Translations under genes and position numbers: made by a program
Source of the DNA: an uncultured Dorea sp.
GTDB lineage: Bacteria > Bacillota > Clostridia > Lachnospirales > Lachnospiraceae
DNA length: 12,218 nucleotides
NCBI GenBank assembly: GCA_910586965.1
Contig: CAJUMF010000060.1
Location: forward strand, 1-12,218
Direction: 5' to 3'
Part shown: positions 6,458 through 12,218 of the stretch, one piece after another
Layout: each line of letters starts with the position of its first letter
Numbering within the stretch: position 1 is the stretch's first letter
Notes under the pieces: model-generated
Seen by the model: the letters and a program-made list of their open reading frames with translations, nothing else
Databases searched by the model: none
Told to the model about the DNA's origin: nothing

Positions 6458-7201
6458 TCACCGGATAACCAGTGCATTTGTCCTGCGGATGTCATTAAAA
6501 GAATCTTTTGAAGTGATCAATAGTTTTTGCCGCAATTCTTCATCACATTTCAGCAGGAATGTAGAAAAAATGACTTTTGCCGCGGCTGGATTACGCATTG
6601 ACTGAGATATGCCGGAATACAAGCCGGTGGTCATATTTGTAACATCAAACGGCTCCTTCGCATAAATATAGAAACGATCTCCCTTTTGATATATATTTTC
6701 CAGTTCCATATAGACAATATACTCAAAATAAAGAATTCGTCCTTTATATATATATTTGCAGTTCCGATAATTTTCAGCAGGATTAATACTTTCAGAATAG
6801 AAAGAAACCCTGTCATAATCGTTTGCTCTCCGTTCTATTTCAAGCACACTGATCAAAATCCCCTTGTTCAAGGCTTTGCGATCCAAAGTAAAACATTGAT
6901 ACATATAAAAGACATTGCTTTTGGAAAAAAAGCTGCCGGCAGGATTAATTGCTGTCTGAAAAGACTCCTTTGCAAGGCCTGTTTCAGGCGGCAGCAACTG
7001 TGAAACAGTAACCCGAAGTGCGTCGGCAATTTCATAAAGCGTATTAATTTCGATGGAAATAGTGCCATTTTCATATTTTGAAACTATAGAGATACTTTTA
7101 TGTATCATTTCTGCAAATTGCTTCAAAGTGTAATTGCGGAGTTTTCGATACAAATGAATCTGATAACCTATATATTTGTTAAGTTCTTCTGTAATCTTCA
7201 T
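6458..7201 (-). CDS. XRE-family helix-turn-helix regulator with unrecognised C-terminal domain
   Basis: DNA-binding protein of 247 residues. Residues about 8-70 form a Cro/C1-type helix-turn-helix: LRNYTLKQFAEMIHKSISIVSKYENGTISI, then NTLYEIADALRVTVSQLL. The remaining roughly 170 residues, rich in Tyr and Phe with alternating strands, match no domain I recognise and may sense a ligand. The start has AAGGAGG 8 bases upstream. It is divergent from the peptidase-transporter operon and convergent with the lysR-like gene, with only about 40 bp between them and no clear terminator. A good promoter and repeated GGATAC elements precede it, suggesting autoregulation, and a palindrome downstream of the peptidase promoter is a likely target. 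It probably controls the operon to its right; repression is an inference. Confidence 0.82.
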   Translation of the reverse strand: MKITEELNKYIGYQIHLYRKLRNYTLKQFAEMIHKSISIVSKYENGTISIEINTLYEIADALRVTVSQLLPPETGLAKESFQTAINPAGSFFSKSNVFYMYQCFTLDRKALNKGILISVLEIERRANDYDRVSFYSESINPAENYRNCKYIYKGRILYFEYIVYMELENIYQKGDRFYIYAKEPFDVTNMTTGLYSGISQSMRNPAAAKVIFSTFLLKCDEELRQKLLITSKDSFNDIRRTNALVIR

Positions 7202-7250
7202 GAATAAATCCTCCTTACAATACTATCAATGGAAAAAATTAATTATTGAT

Positions 7251-7280
7251 ATCTTAACAGACAAAAAGTATCCCTGTCAA
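7251..7280 (-). promoter_or_regulatory. Predicted sigma-A promoter of the XRE regulator gene
   Basis: Read leftward: perfect -35 TTGACA (7275-7280), an 18-bp spacer, and -10 TAAGAT (7251-7256), about 50 bp before the start codon. Two direct GGATAC copies flank the -35 (7283-7288 and 7269-7274), 14 bp apart, and could be an autoregulatory site. Confidence 0.6.
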
Positions 7281-7438
7281 TTGTATCCATTATTCCATTT
7301 TTTCATTAAAATACAAAAAAGGATGATGAATTAAATAATTTTTATTGTTCTCTCACCGCAGATAATAAAGATATATTTAAAATAAAATATACATCCAAAA
7401 GAGTGATATTATTTTCTTTTAAGGAAAAAATCGTTAGT

Positions 7439-7467
7439 TTTACATTAATGAAAAAACATATTATTAT
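7439..7467 (+). promoter_or_regulatory. Predicted sigma-A promoter of the peptidase-transporter operon
   Basis: -35 TTTACA (7439-7444), a 17-bp spacer, and -10 TATTAT (7462-7467); each hexamer matches consensus at five of six positions. The expected start is near 7474, giving a leader of about 50 bases. Confidence 0.6.
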
Positions 7468-7482
7468 TTTTTTATATATTTC

Positions 7483-7496
7483 GGATTGTACAATCC
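7483..7496. promoter_or_regulatory. Perfect 14-bp palindrome, candidate XRE operator
   Basis: GGATTGTACAATCC is a perfect dyad without a spacer, about 10-23 bases downstream of the predicted transcription start and 28 bp before the peptidase start codon. Its location suits repression by blocking the polymerase. Half-site similarity (ATTGTA...TCC) to the XRE gene's own promoter region is weak but present. Confidence 0.5.
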
Positions 7497-7524
7497 AATA
7501 AATTAAGAAAGCTGAGGTTTAAAA

Positions 7525-8598
7525 ATGAGAAAAAACAGGATTGAAAAAGTAATTGAGAACATGAAACAAAATAATTTGAAACAGATTATTGTTTCAGAAC
7601 CGGAAAGTCTTGATTATCTTTTGGGAAGAAGCGTCATGGCACTTGAACGTGTGGGCGTACTTTTAATTAAAGATAATGGAGAAGTACACATGTTTGTCAA
7701 TAAAATTTTGTGTTTCAAAGGTGAAGAAGAGATGGTACTCCACGAACATAATGATGGTGACAATGTGTACGCCCAGATTGCGTCCGAATTATCTCCGGGC
7801 AAAGTCGGATTCGACAAGAATCTTGCCAGCGGGCATACTATCGGGATTCTGAAAGAAAGAGATGATATAATTCCGGAAGTCGGCTCTCCAATGATTGATG
7901 CGTCCAGGATGACAAAAGATGAAGAGGAAGCAAAAGCGCTCAGAGCGGTCGGTGCGCTGAATGATAAAGCAGTTGCATTTGGCATAGCCAATATCAGCCC
8001 GGAGAAAACAGAAAAAGAACTGTCAAATATGATTGAGGACTTTTTTATAGCTAATGGTTCGGAACCAAATCCTTGGTGGCAAATGGTGTGTTATGGGGCA
8101 ACTTGTGCAGATCCTCACCATGAGGCGGATAATACTTTGCTAAAAGAAGGAGACGCTGTCCTTTTTGATCTTTTTTCAAGGAATAATAAATATTGGTGCG
8201 ATATGACTAGAACCGTTTTCTATAAATCGGTTACGGAACACCACAGGGAAGTTTATGAAATTGTGAAAAAAGCACAGCAGGCAGCTATTGATTTTGTCAG
8301 GCCCGGCGTTGTCATGAAGGATGTTGATGCGGCAGCCAGAAAGGTGATAGAGGATGCCGGTTACGGAAAATACTTTATCACAAGAACAGGACACGGAGTT
8401 GGATTGACAGTACATGAACCTCCATTTGCCGCTTCTGACTGTGAGATTATCGCAAAACCGGGGATGGTATTTTCTATTGAACCCGGCATTTATATTGAAG
8501 GGGATGTTGGTGTCCGCATAGAAGATCTTGTTATGGTAACGGAAGACGGATGTGAAGTTCTCACAAAATATCCTAAAGAACTTCAAATCATAAAATAA
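7525..8598 (+). CDS. M24-family Xaa-Pro peptidase (prolidase/aminopeptidase P type)
   Basis: Cytosolic dinuclear metallopeptidase of 357 residues that removes or splits residues before proline. The pita-bread domain carries all five expected metal ligands: D215, D226, H290 (GHGVGL), E319 (FSIEPGIY) and E333 (VRIEDLV). H199 in the ADPHHE segment and H297 are the usual catalytic histidines. Residues 1-130 form the creatinase-type N-terminal domain. Length is typical for short bacterial Xaa-Pro dipeptidase/aminopeptidase P homologues. GAGG lies 7 bases before the start. It is first in a four-gene operon with an MFS carrier, a cyclophilin-like protein and an APC permease, so it probably acts on an imported proline-containing dipeptide. 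M24 members can also act as creatinase-like hydrolases, so the substrate needs a test, but the peptidase motifs are complete. Confidence 0.9.
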   Translation: MRKNRIEKVIENMKQNNLKQIIVSEPESLDYLLGRSVMALERVGVLLIKDNGEVHMFVNKILCFKGEEEMVLHEHNDGDNVYAQIASELSPGKVGFDKNLASGHTIGILKERDDIIPEVGSPMIDASRMTKDEEEAKALRAVGALNDKAVAFGIANISPEKTEKELSNMIEDFFIANGSEPNPWWQMVCYGATCADPHHEADNTLLKEGDAVLFDLFSRNNKYWCDMTRTVFYKSVTEHHREVYEIVKKAQQAAIDFVRPGVVMKDVDAAARKVIEDAGYGKYFITRTGHGVGLTVHEPPFAASDCEIIAKPGMVFSIEPGIYIEGDVGVRIEDLVMVTEDGCEVLTKYPKELQIIK

Positions 8599-8619
8599 AT
8601 TTAAAAGGACAAAAGAGAT

Positions 8620-9864
8620 ATGAGTAGAAATCGTAGATATATAAATGTTTTTATTATATGCTGCTCCCTGCTTATTTGGAACATGCCCTATATGACAAGT
8701 ATGTTTTATGAACAGTTCCAAAAAGCATATCAGCTATCCAATACACAGATCGACCTTCTCATCACAATGTTCGGTCTGACGGCAGTACCCGGATATACTA
8801 TCGGCGGATTTGTTGCCGATAAGTTTTCCTGCCGGAAACTGGTTGCATTATCCTGTGCATGTACAGCCGCATTAGGACTGGTTGTTGCTTTCACAGACAG
8901 TTATACTGTATTGATTATCTGTTATCTCGGATACGGCGTGACTGTGCCGCTTATGCAGTGGGCATCCTTCACCAAACTCACGCTTGCACAGGCAGAAGGT
9001 TCTGAAGAACATGGACGGATTATGGGCTTTTTTGAGTTAAGCACATGTATTATCAATGTCGTGTTTGCTTATGGAATTCTGGCATTTCTTGGCAAAATCA
9101 TCGAAAAAACCGAATTTGCAGGGGTTATGTATGCATTTGCAGCTATTTTGGTTCTTTCTGCCATACTTATTATGGTGTTTATCAAAGAACCGGAAAAAGG
9201 AGAATCCACGAACAGTTTTAATGTCAAAATGATACCAATGGCATTAAAACATCCAGGAACGTGGTTCCAGGCAATGATTGTGTTAGGTTCCTATATGATG
9301 ACAAACGCGGCAACTTATATGAATCCATATCTTACACAAGTACTTGGCGCATCGACAACTCTGGGAGTTGGATTTGCAATTTTTGCGAGATACGGACGAA
9401 ATGCAATCGCAGTATTTGGCGGACAGGTAAAAGACCGGACTGGCAAAAGCTCAACAGTAATATACATTTTTGATGGCATAGCTCTTATCGCAACAATAGC
9501 CTTAATCCTGGTGCCGCAGGATCCAAAATATAAAGTACTGGCAGTAGTTATTATGTCGGCCGCTATTCTGTTTTCAGGATGTGCAAGACCATGTTTATAT
9601 ACTCCCGCTCCGGAATGCGGCGTGCCGCAGGTATACCTTGGAACCGCAATCGGAATCGCTTCAGCAATCGGCTACAGCGGGGATCTTTGGTATTATACAC
9701 TTTGCGGAAAGATCCTTGATACACAGGGTGCCGCCGGCTATAAGTGGGTATTTACAATTATCGCATTAGGTCTTGTGCTTGTATTGGTAACGGCAATGAT
9801 CATGCAAAGATGGCTGGATAAAAAAGCCGCTTTGGAAAAAGAAGATGAAAAAATGGAGGCATAA
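8620..9864 (+). CDS. Major facilitator superfamily transporter
   Basis: Twelve-helix inner-membrane carrier of 414 residues. The MFS motif A between helices 2 and 3 is visible as GGFVADKFSCRK (62-73). Helices alternate through the length with a central cytoplasmic loop near 190-205 (KEPEKGESTNS) and a charged tail. The sequence resembles oxalate/formate-antiporter-like or nitrate-like MFS groups more than sugar carriers, but the substrate is not recognisable. AAGGA lies 10 bases before the start, 21 bp after the peptidase gene, and the next gene begins 4 bp after its stop, so it is cotranscribed. Likely imports the peptidase's substrate or exports a product. Family firm, substrate unknown. 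Confidence 0.87.
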   Translation: MSRNRRYINVFIICCSLLIWNMPYMTSMFYEQFQKAYQLSNTQIDLLITMFGLTAVPGYTIGGFVADKFSCRKLVALSCACTAALGLVVAFTDSYTVLIICYLGYGVTVPLMQWASFTKLTLAQAEGSEEHGRIMGFFELSTCIINVVFAYGILAFLGKIIEKTEFAGVMYAFAAILVLSAILIMVFIKEPEKGESTNSFNVKMIPMALKHPGTWFQAMIVLGSYMMTNAATYMNPYLTQVLGASTTLGVGFAIFARYGRNAIAVFGGQVKDRTGKSSTVIYIFDGIALIATIALILVPQDPKYKVLAVVIMSAAILFSGCARPCLYTPAPECGVPQVYLGTAIGIASAIGYSGDLWYYTLCGKILDTQGAAGYKWVFTIIALGLVLVLVTAMIMQRWLDKKAALEKEDEKMEA

Positions 9865-9868
9865 ATCA

Positions 9869-10453
9869 ATGAAAAATCCAATTGCAAATATTAATATGAA
9901 AAATGGCAGCAAAGTAGTAATTGAACTTCGTCCGGATATTGCATACAACGAAGTCTGCAGTTTTATTTCCGCGGCGACTAAAGGGTATTTTAACAATCAT
10001 AAAATACAACGGATTGTTCCCGGTTCATGGATAGATATCAGCTATACAGCTTTTAACAGAAAAGAGTGTCAGTATATGCTTCCAAACAGATGCGCGGAAG
10101 AATCCGGCGGAATCATTAAAGAACCGCAGGCAGGAGATGTTTGCCTTGGCTATTATTCTGAAAACGAAGTGTCTGGAACTGAATTTGTCTTTCCGGTAAG
10201 AAATTGTCCGGATCTGACCGGAAAATGCCCGGTATTTGGAACAGTTATTGAAGGAATGGACGAAATATACCGTCTCGAAAAAGTAGAAACTTATCCTGTT
10301 CCCTATCCGCCGCGTCCGGAAATAGAAATCAATTGTCCATGCACACCGCAGATAATAGAAAGCGTTGATATTGTCCTGAACGGGAATGAATACCCGGAAC
10401 CGGAAAAAGCAGAACAATTTGATTTCCCGGAAAATTGGCCTGTATTTGAATAA
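9869..10453 (+). CDS. Cyclophilin-like protein (divergent peptidyl-prolyl isomerase fold)
   Basis: Cytosolic protein of 194 residues without a signal peptide. The cyclophilin pattern is clear: IQRIVPG (46-52) corresponds to FHRIIPG and keeps the catalytic arginine (R48, equivalent to human CypA Arg55). GTEFVF (103-108) corresponds to GSQFFI, and VFGTVIEGMDEIY (122-134) to VFGKVxEGMxVV. Several other active-site residues differ: the Gln63 position is Asp56, the Phe113 position is Val107, and the His126 position is Cys120. The C-terminal 30 residues are Pro/Glu-rich. The start is set by GGAGG 9 bases upstream; an upstream in-frame ATG overlaps the MFS gene and is less likely. Lying in an operon with a proline-specific peptidase, it may isomerise Xaa-Pro bonds or bind the peptide substrate; a non-catalytic role is equally possible given the substitutions. 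Confidence 0.8.
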   Translation: MKNPIANINMKNGSKVVIELRPDIAYNEVCSFISAATKGYFNNHKIQRIVPGSWIDISYTAFNRKECQYMLPNRCAEESGGIIKEPQAGDVCLGYYSENEVSGTEFVFPVRNCPDLTGKCPVFGTVIEGMDEIYRLEKVETYPVPYPPRPEIEINCPCTPQIIESVDIVLNGNEYPEPEKAEQFDFPENWPVFE

Positions 10454-10474
10454 TTCTCGGAAAGGATGAAATCA

Positions 10475-11878
10475 ATGAAAAAAATAAGTTTTTGGGAATT
10501 AGTATTAATGAATATATCAGCATTATATGGCATCCGCTGGATTGCAAAGTCTGTATCGGAAAGTTTTGGACTGGGGCTTGGCGCAATATTTGCATGGGCG
10601 TTTTTTATGGTGGTATTCTTTATCCCACAGGCGTTGATGTGTGCTGAGCTTGCGTCGGATTATCCTTCTGACGGCGGCTTAGGGACATGGGTCACAGTTG
10701 CGTTTGGGACAAAATATGGTTTTATGGTTTCCTGGCTCAGTTGGATGTCAAAAATATTCTGGTATGCGTCATTTTTGACATTTTTTTCTATCAACTTTAC
10801 GTATATGATCGGCAGGCCTGAACTGGCTGATAATAAAATACTGGTATTATTAATGTCCTTAATTGTATTTTGGGTTTTGTCGTTTGTAAGTATAAAGGGC
10901 ATGAAGTTTGGGAAAATATTTACCAGCGTAGGAGCTTTTGGGTCAACAATTCCTACTATCCTACTGATTGTCATGTCGTTTGCAGCGATTCTTGTGCTTC
11001 ATAAAGCACCAAGCGCATCAGAGTATACGATTAGTACGCTGATACCTAAGATTAATATGAATTCACTGGTTGGAATATCGGCGATTTCAATGGCATATAC
11101 CGGCGCCGAGATTACAGCAAATTTTGCATCTGAAATGGAAAATCCCAAAAAAGACTACCCTCGGGCAATACTGGTTTCAGCAGTTCTTGTTTGCGTTTTG
11201 TATATAACGGGTTCAGTCGCTATGACAATGCTGATGCCTACATCGGAAATCTTTGCCTATACGGGAACTTTGGACGCATTAACAGTGGCATGCTGTTTAT
11301 TGGGTTTGCCGCAGTTCATTGTACAGCTTGTAGCATTAGGAATCTCGCTTTCAATATTTGGGGCTATAATCATTTATATTGCTCAACCGGTAAAGATGCT
11401 CTTTGGACAGGTTGAAAAAGGCATTTTCCCGGAAAGTATCACGAAAAACAATGAAAACGGAATCCCTGAAAAGGCAATTCTTTTTCAGACTGTGCTGGTA
11501 ACAATACTTCTCGGAGGTGTAGCATTATTTCCGGCTGTGGAAACCATATACAATGTATTAATTACCATGACAGCGTTAGTGGCATTGTTCCCTTATATTC
11601 TTCTATTTTTGGCATACATTAAAATCAAGAGAGAAAAAAAAGAAACCGAAAACGGATATGTTATGACTAATAATAAAAAACTTGCAATCGGACTTGGATA
11701 TATGGATCTTATAATCTGTATTATAGCGGCTGTCTGTACAGCGCTTCCGGTTATGGAAACTTTCAGGGATAATCTTATTTATGAAGCAGAAATGATTGGA
11801 GGAGGCTTTCTCGTTATAATCTCCGACCTTTTGTTGTGGAAACGTTCAAAACTGGAAAACCGATTCCCTCTTAAATGA
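10475..11878 (+). CDS. APC-superfamily amino acid permease
   Basis: Inner-membrane amino-acid transporter of 467 residues with about 12 helices. Features include the Glu-containing ELASDYPSDGGLGTWV segment after helix 2, typical of glutamate:GABA-antiporter-like APC members, and SMAYTGAEITANFASEMENPKKDYPRAI, the signature helix-6 plus loop region. Helix 1 lacks the common G-S-G-I-F unwinding motif and reads ISALYGIRWIAKS instead. The start at 10475 is favoured over an ATG 9 bases upstream because AAAGGA is correctly placed 8 bases before it. It follows the cyclophilin gene by 21 bp and is the last operon gene, with a hairpin 28 bp after its stop. Possible roles are exchange or export of the amino acid freed by the peptidase. 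Substrate is not readable. Confidence 0.88.
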   Translation: MKKISFWELVLMNISALYGIRWIAKSVSESFGLGLGAIFAWAFFMVVFFIPQALMCAELASDYPSDGGLGTWVTVAFGTKYGFMVSWLSWMSKIFWYASFLTFFSINFTYMIGRPELADNKILVLLMSLIVFWVLSFVSIKGMKFGKIFTSVGAFGSTIPTILLIVMSFAAILVLHKAPSASEYTISTLIPKINMNSLVGISAISMAYTGAEITANFASEMENPKKDYPRAILVSAVLVCVLYITGSVAMTMLMPTSEIFAYTGTLDALTVACCLLGLPQFIVQLVALGISLSIFGAIIIYIAQPVKMLFGQVEKGIFPESITKNNENGIPEKAILFQTVLVTILLGGVALFPAVETIYNVLITMTALVALFPYILLFLAYIKIKREKKETENGYVMTNNKKLAIGLGYMDLIICIIAAVCTALPVMETFRDNLIYEAEMIGGGFLVIISDLLLWKRSKLENRFPLK

Positions 11879-12108
11879 AAACCTTCCAAAAACTATACAT
11901 AAAGGAGGTGCTGGGCGTAAAGCTCAGCACCATTTCTTACCCCAAACCGTATGTGTGCGGCACATCACACTTATCACTGCACAAAGATAAGATTCCGATT
12001 ATACAGATTTTATACAGAAAATTTCAGAAGTCGGTACAGATTATAGAAAAAAATGAAATCCAAGAAATCCCGCAGAATGAGGCTTTTCCAAGACTTACAG
12101 AAAAATAG
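11875..12108 (+). CDS. Doubtful small hypothetical protein
   Basis: A 77-codon open frame beginning with ATG that overlaps the permease stop (ATGA) but has no ribosome binding site. A likely terminator hairpin lies inside its first 20 codons. I recognise no family. The part after codon 14 (VKLSTISYPKPYVCG...) follows a strong Shine-Dalgarno-like sequence but with GTA where a start codon would fit. It could be the remnant of a small gene, or chance. Confidence 0.2.
   Translation: MKTFQKLYIKEVLGVKLSTISYPKPYVCGTSHLSLHKDKIPIIQILYRKFQKSVQIIEKNEIQEIPQNEAFPRLTEK
11901..11910 (+). promoter_or_regulatory. Strong Shine-Dalgarno-like sequence without a start codon
   Basis: AAAGGAGGTG matches the 16S rRNA 3' end over 10 bases, yet the expected start region (11914-11920) has GGC-GTA-AAG and no ATG, GTG or TTG in a good position. 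It overlaps the left arm of the following hairpin. May be a degraded start site. Confidence 0.4.
11907..11931 (+). terminator. Hairpin after the permease gene, probable terminator
   Basis: Stem GGTGCTGGGC / GCTCAGCACC of 10 bp with one G-U pair and a GTAAA loop, 28 bp after the permease stop. It is followed by ATTTCTT rather than a clean T-run, so termination may be partial or it may serve as an mRNA 3' stabiliser. Confidence 0.5.
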
Positions 12109-12133
12109 CCCTCCGGAATGGAAGGCTTATTTT
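12107..12133. terminator. Probable bidirectional rho-independent terminator
   Basis: AGCC-C-TCC / GGA-A-GGCT stem (8 positions, one mismatch) with loop GGAAT, preceded by AAAAAT and followed by TATTTT, so it has a T-run in both directions. The leftward T-run (five T) is the better one, hinting at a leftward gene entering from the right edge. Confidence 0.55.
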
Positions 12134-12134
12134 A

Positions 12135-12218
12135 TCAATAATCCCCCACTTTTTTGTCAAAACAGAGTCTTTCCAAAGTTAGTTGAAAATGTGTTTTTTT
12201 CCAGATGAAAAAGTGGTA
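12135..12218 (-). other. Possible 3' end of a leftward gene cut by the window edge
   Basis: A minus-strand frame is open from the window edge for 27 codons and ends TGA-TAA (reading ...LERLCFDKKVGDY). It lies directly upstream of the better side of the bidirectional terminator. No family recognised, and the stretch is short, so this may be chance. Confidence 0.2.
12146..12216. repeat. 9-bp inverted repeat at right window edge
   Basis: CCACTTTTT (12146-12154) and AAAAAGTGG (12208-12216) are perfect inverted copies enclosing 53 bases. Terminal sequences rich in GTACCACTTTTT occur in some IS21-type elements, from memory only; the window ends too early to tell whether an insertion sequence starts here. 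Confidence 0.35.

Larger units (their letters stand above)
7202..7524. promoter_or_regulatory. AT-rich divergent control region
   Basis: This 323-bp gap between the XRE regulator and the M24 peptidase is very AT-rich and has no plausible gene. It holds the two outward promoters and the 14-bp palindrome listed separately. The middle part (about 7300-7430) shows only A/T-rich runs that may bend DNA; I see no other defined element. Confidence 0.7.

Noticed and set aside
8176..8721. Long minus-strand open frame opposite the M24 peptidase and MFS genes
   Set aside because: Composition is Asn/Phe/Cys-rich with no domain; the opposite strand has complete peptidase motifs, so it is a shadow.

Overview
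The window looks like chromosomal DNA from an anaerobic Firmicute, most likely a gut-type Clostridia/Lachnospiraceae relative. The reasons are near-consensus GGAGG-type ribosome binding sites on almost every gene, moderate to low GC, many Fe-S proteins, and a set of families common in amino-acid-fermenting clostridia. No rRNA, tRNA or CRISPR array was seen. The organism call is an inference.

Left block (about 1-6421). A minus-strand operon runs leftward from about 5373: a DapA-family lyase/deaminase, a DadA/HcnC-like FAD amine oxidase (split by an in-frame TAG), a small [2Fe-2S] subunit, an HcnB-like FAD/pyridine-nucleotide disulfide-type subunit, a separate 2x[4Fe-4S] plus BFD-type [2Fe-2S] subunit, and an AGCS-type Na+/amino-acid symporter. 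The genes are packed with ATGA or short overlaps, so they are almost certainly cotranscribed. A divergent LysR-type regulator (5608) faces the operon across a 234-bp control region. The gene set resembles multi-subunit D-hydroxyproline/imino-acid or opine dehydrogenases paired with a pyrroline-hydroxy-carboxylate deaminase of the DapA superfamily. The exact substrate cannot be read from sequence. Three genes here are damaged: the oxidase has a nonsense codon, lysR has a frameshift near its 3' end, and the symporter stops at about 325 residues. This suggests a decaying locus or assembly errors.

Right block (about 6458-11900). A minus-strand XRE-type regulator (6458-7201) converges on lysR and is divergent from an AT-richer plus-strand operon. 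That operon encodes an M24 Xaa-Pro peptidase, an MFS transporter, a cytosolic cyclophilin-like protein and an APC amino-acid permease, and all four look intact. The control region holds a near-consensus promoter with a perfect 14-bp palindrome just downstream of it, which suggests repression by the neighbouring XRE protein. A proline-specific peptidase beside a prolyl-isomerase-like protein and two transporters suggests a dedicated module for importing and cleaving proline-containing dipeptides. Its product (proline or hydroxyproline) could feed the left-block dehydrogenase. This link is an inference.

Right tail (11879-12218). No confident gene. It holds two hairpins that probably terminate transcription, a strong Shine-Dalgarno-like sequence with no usable start codon, and a 9-bp inverted repeat at the window edge that may mark a mobile element.
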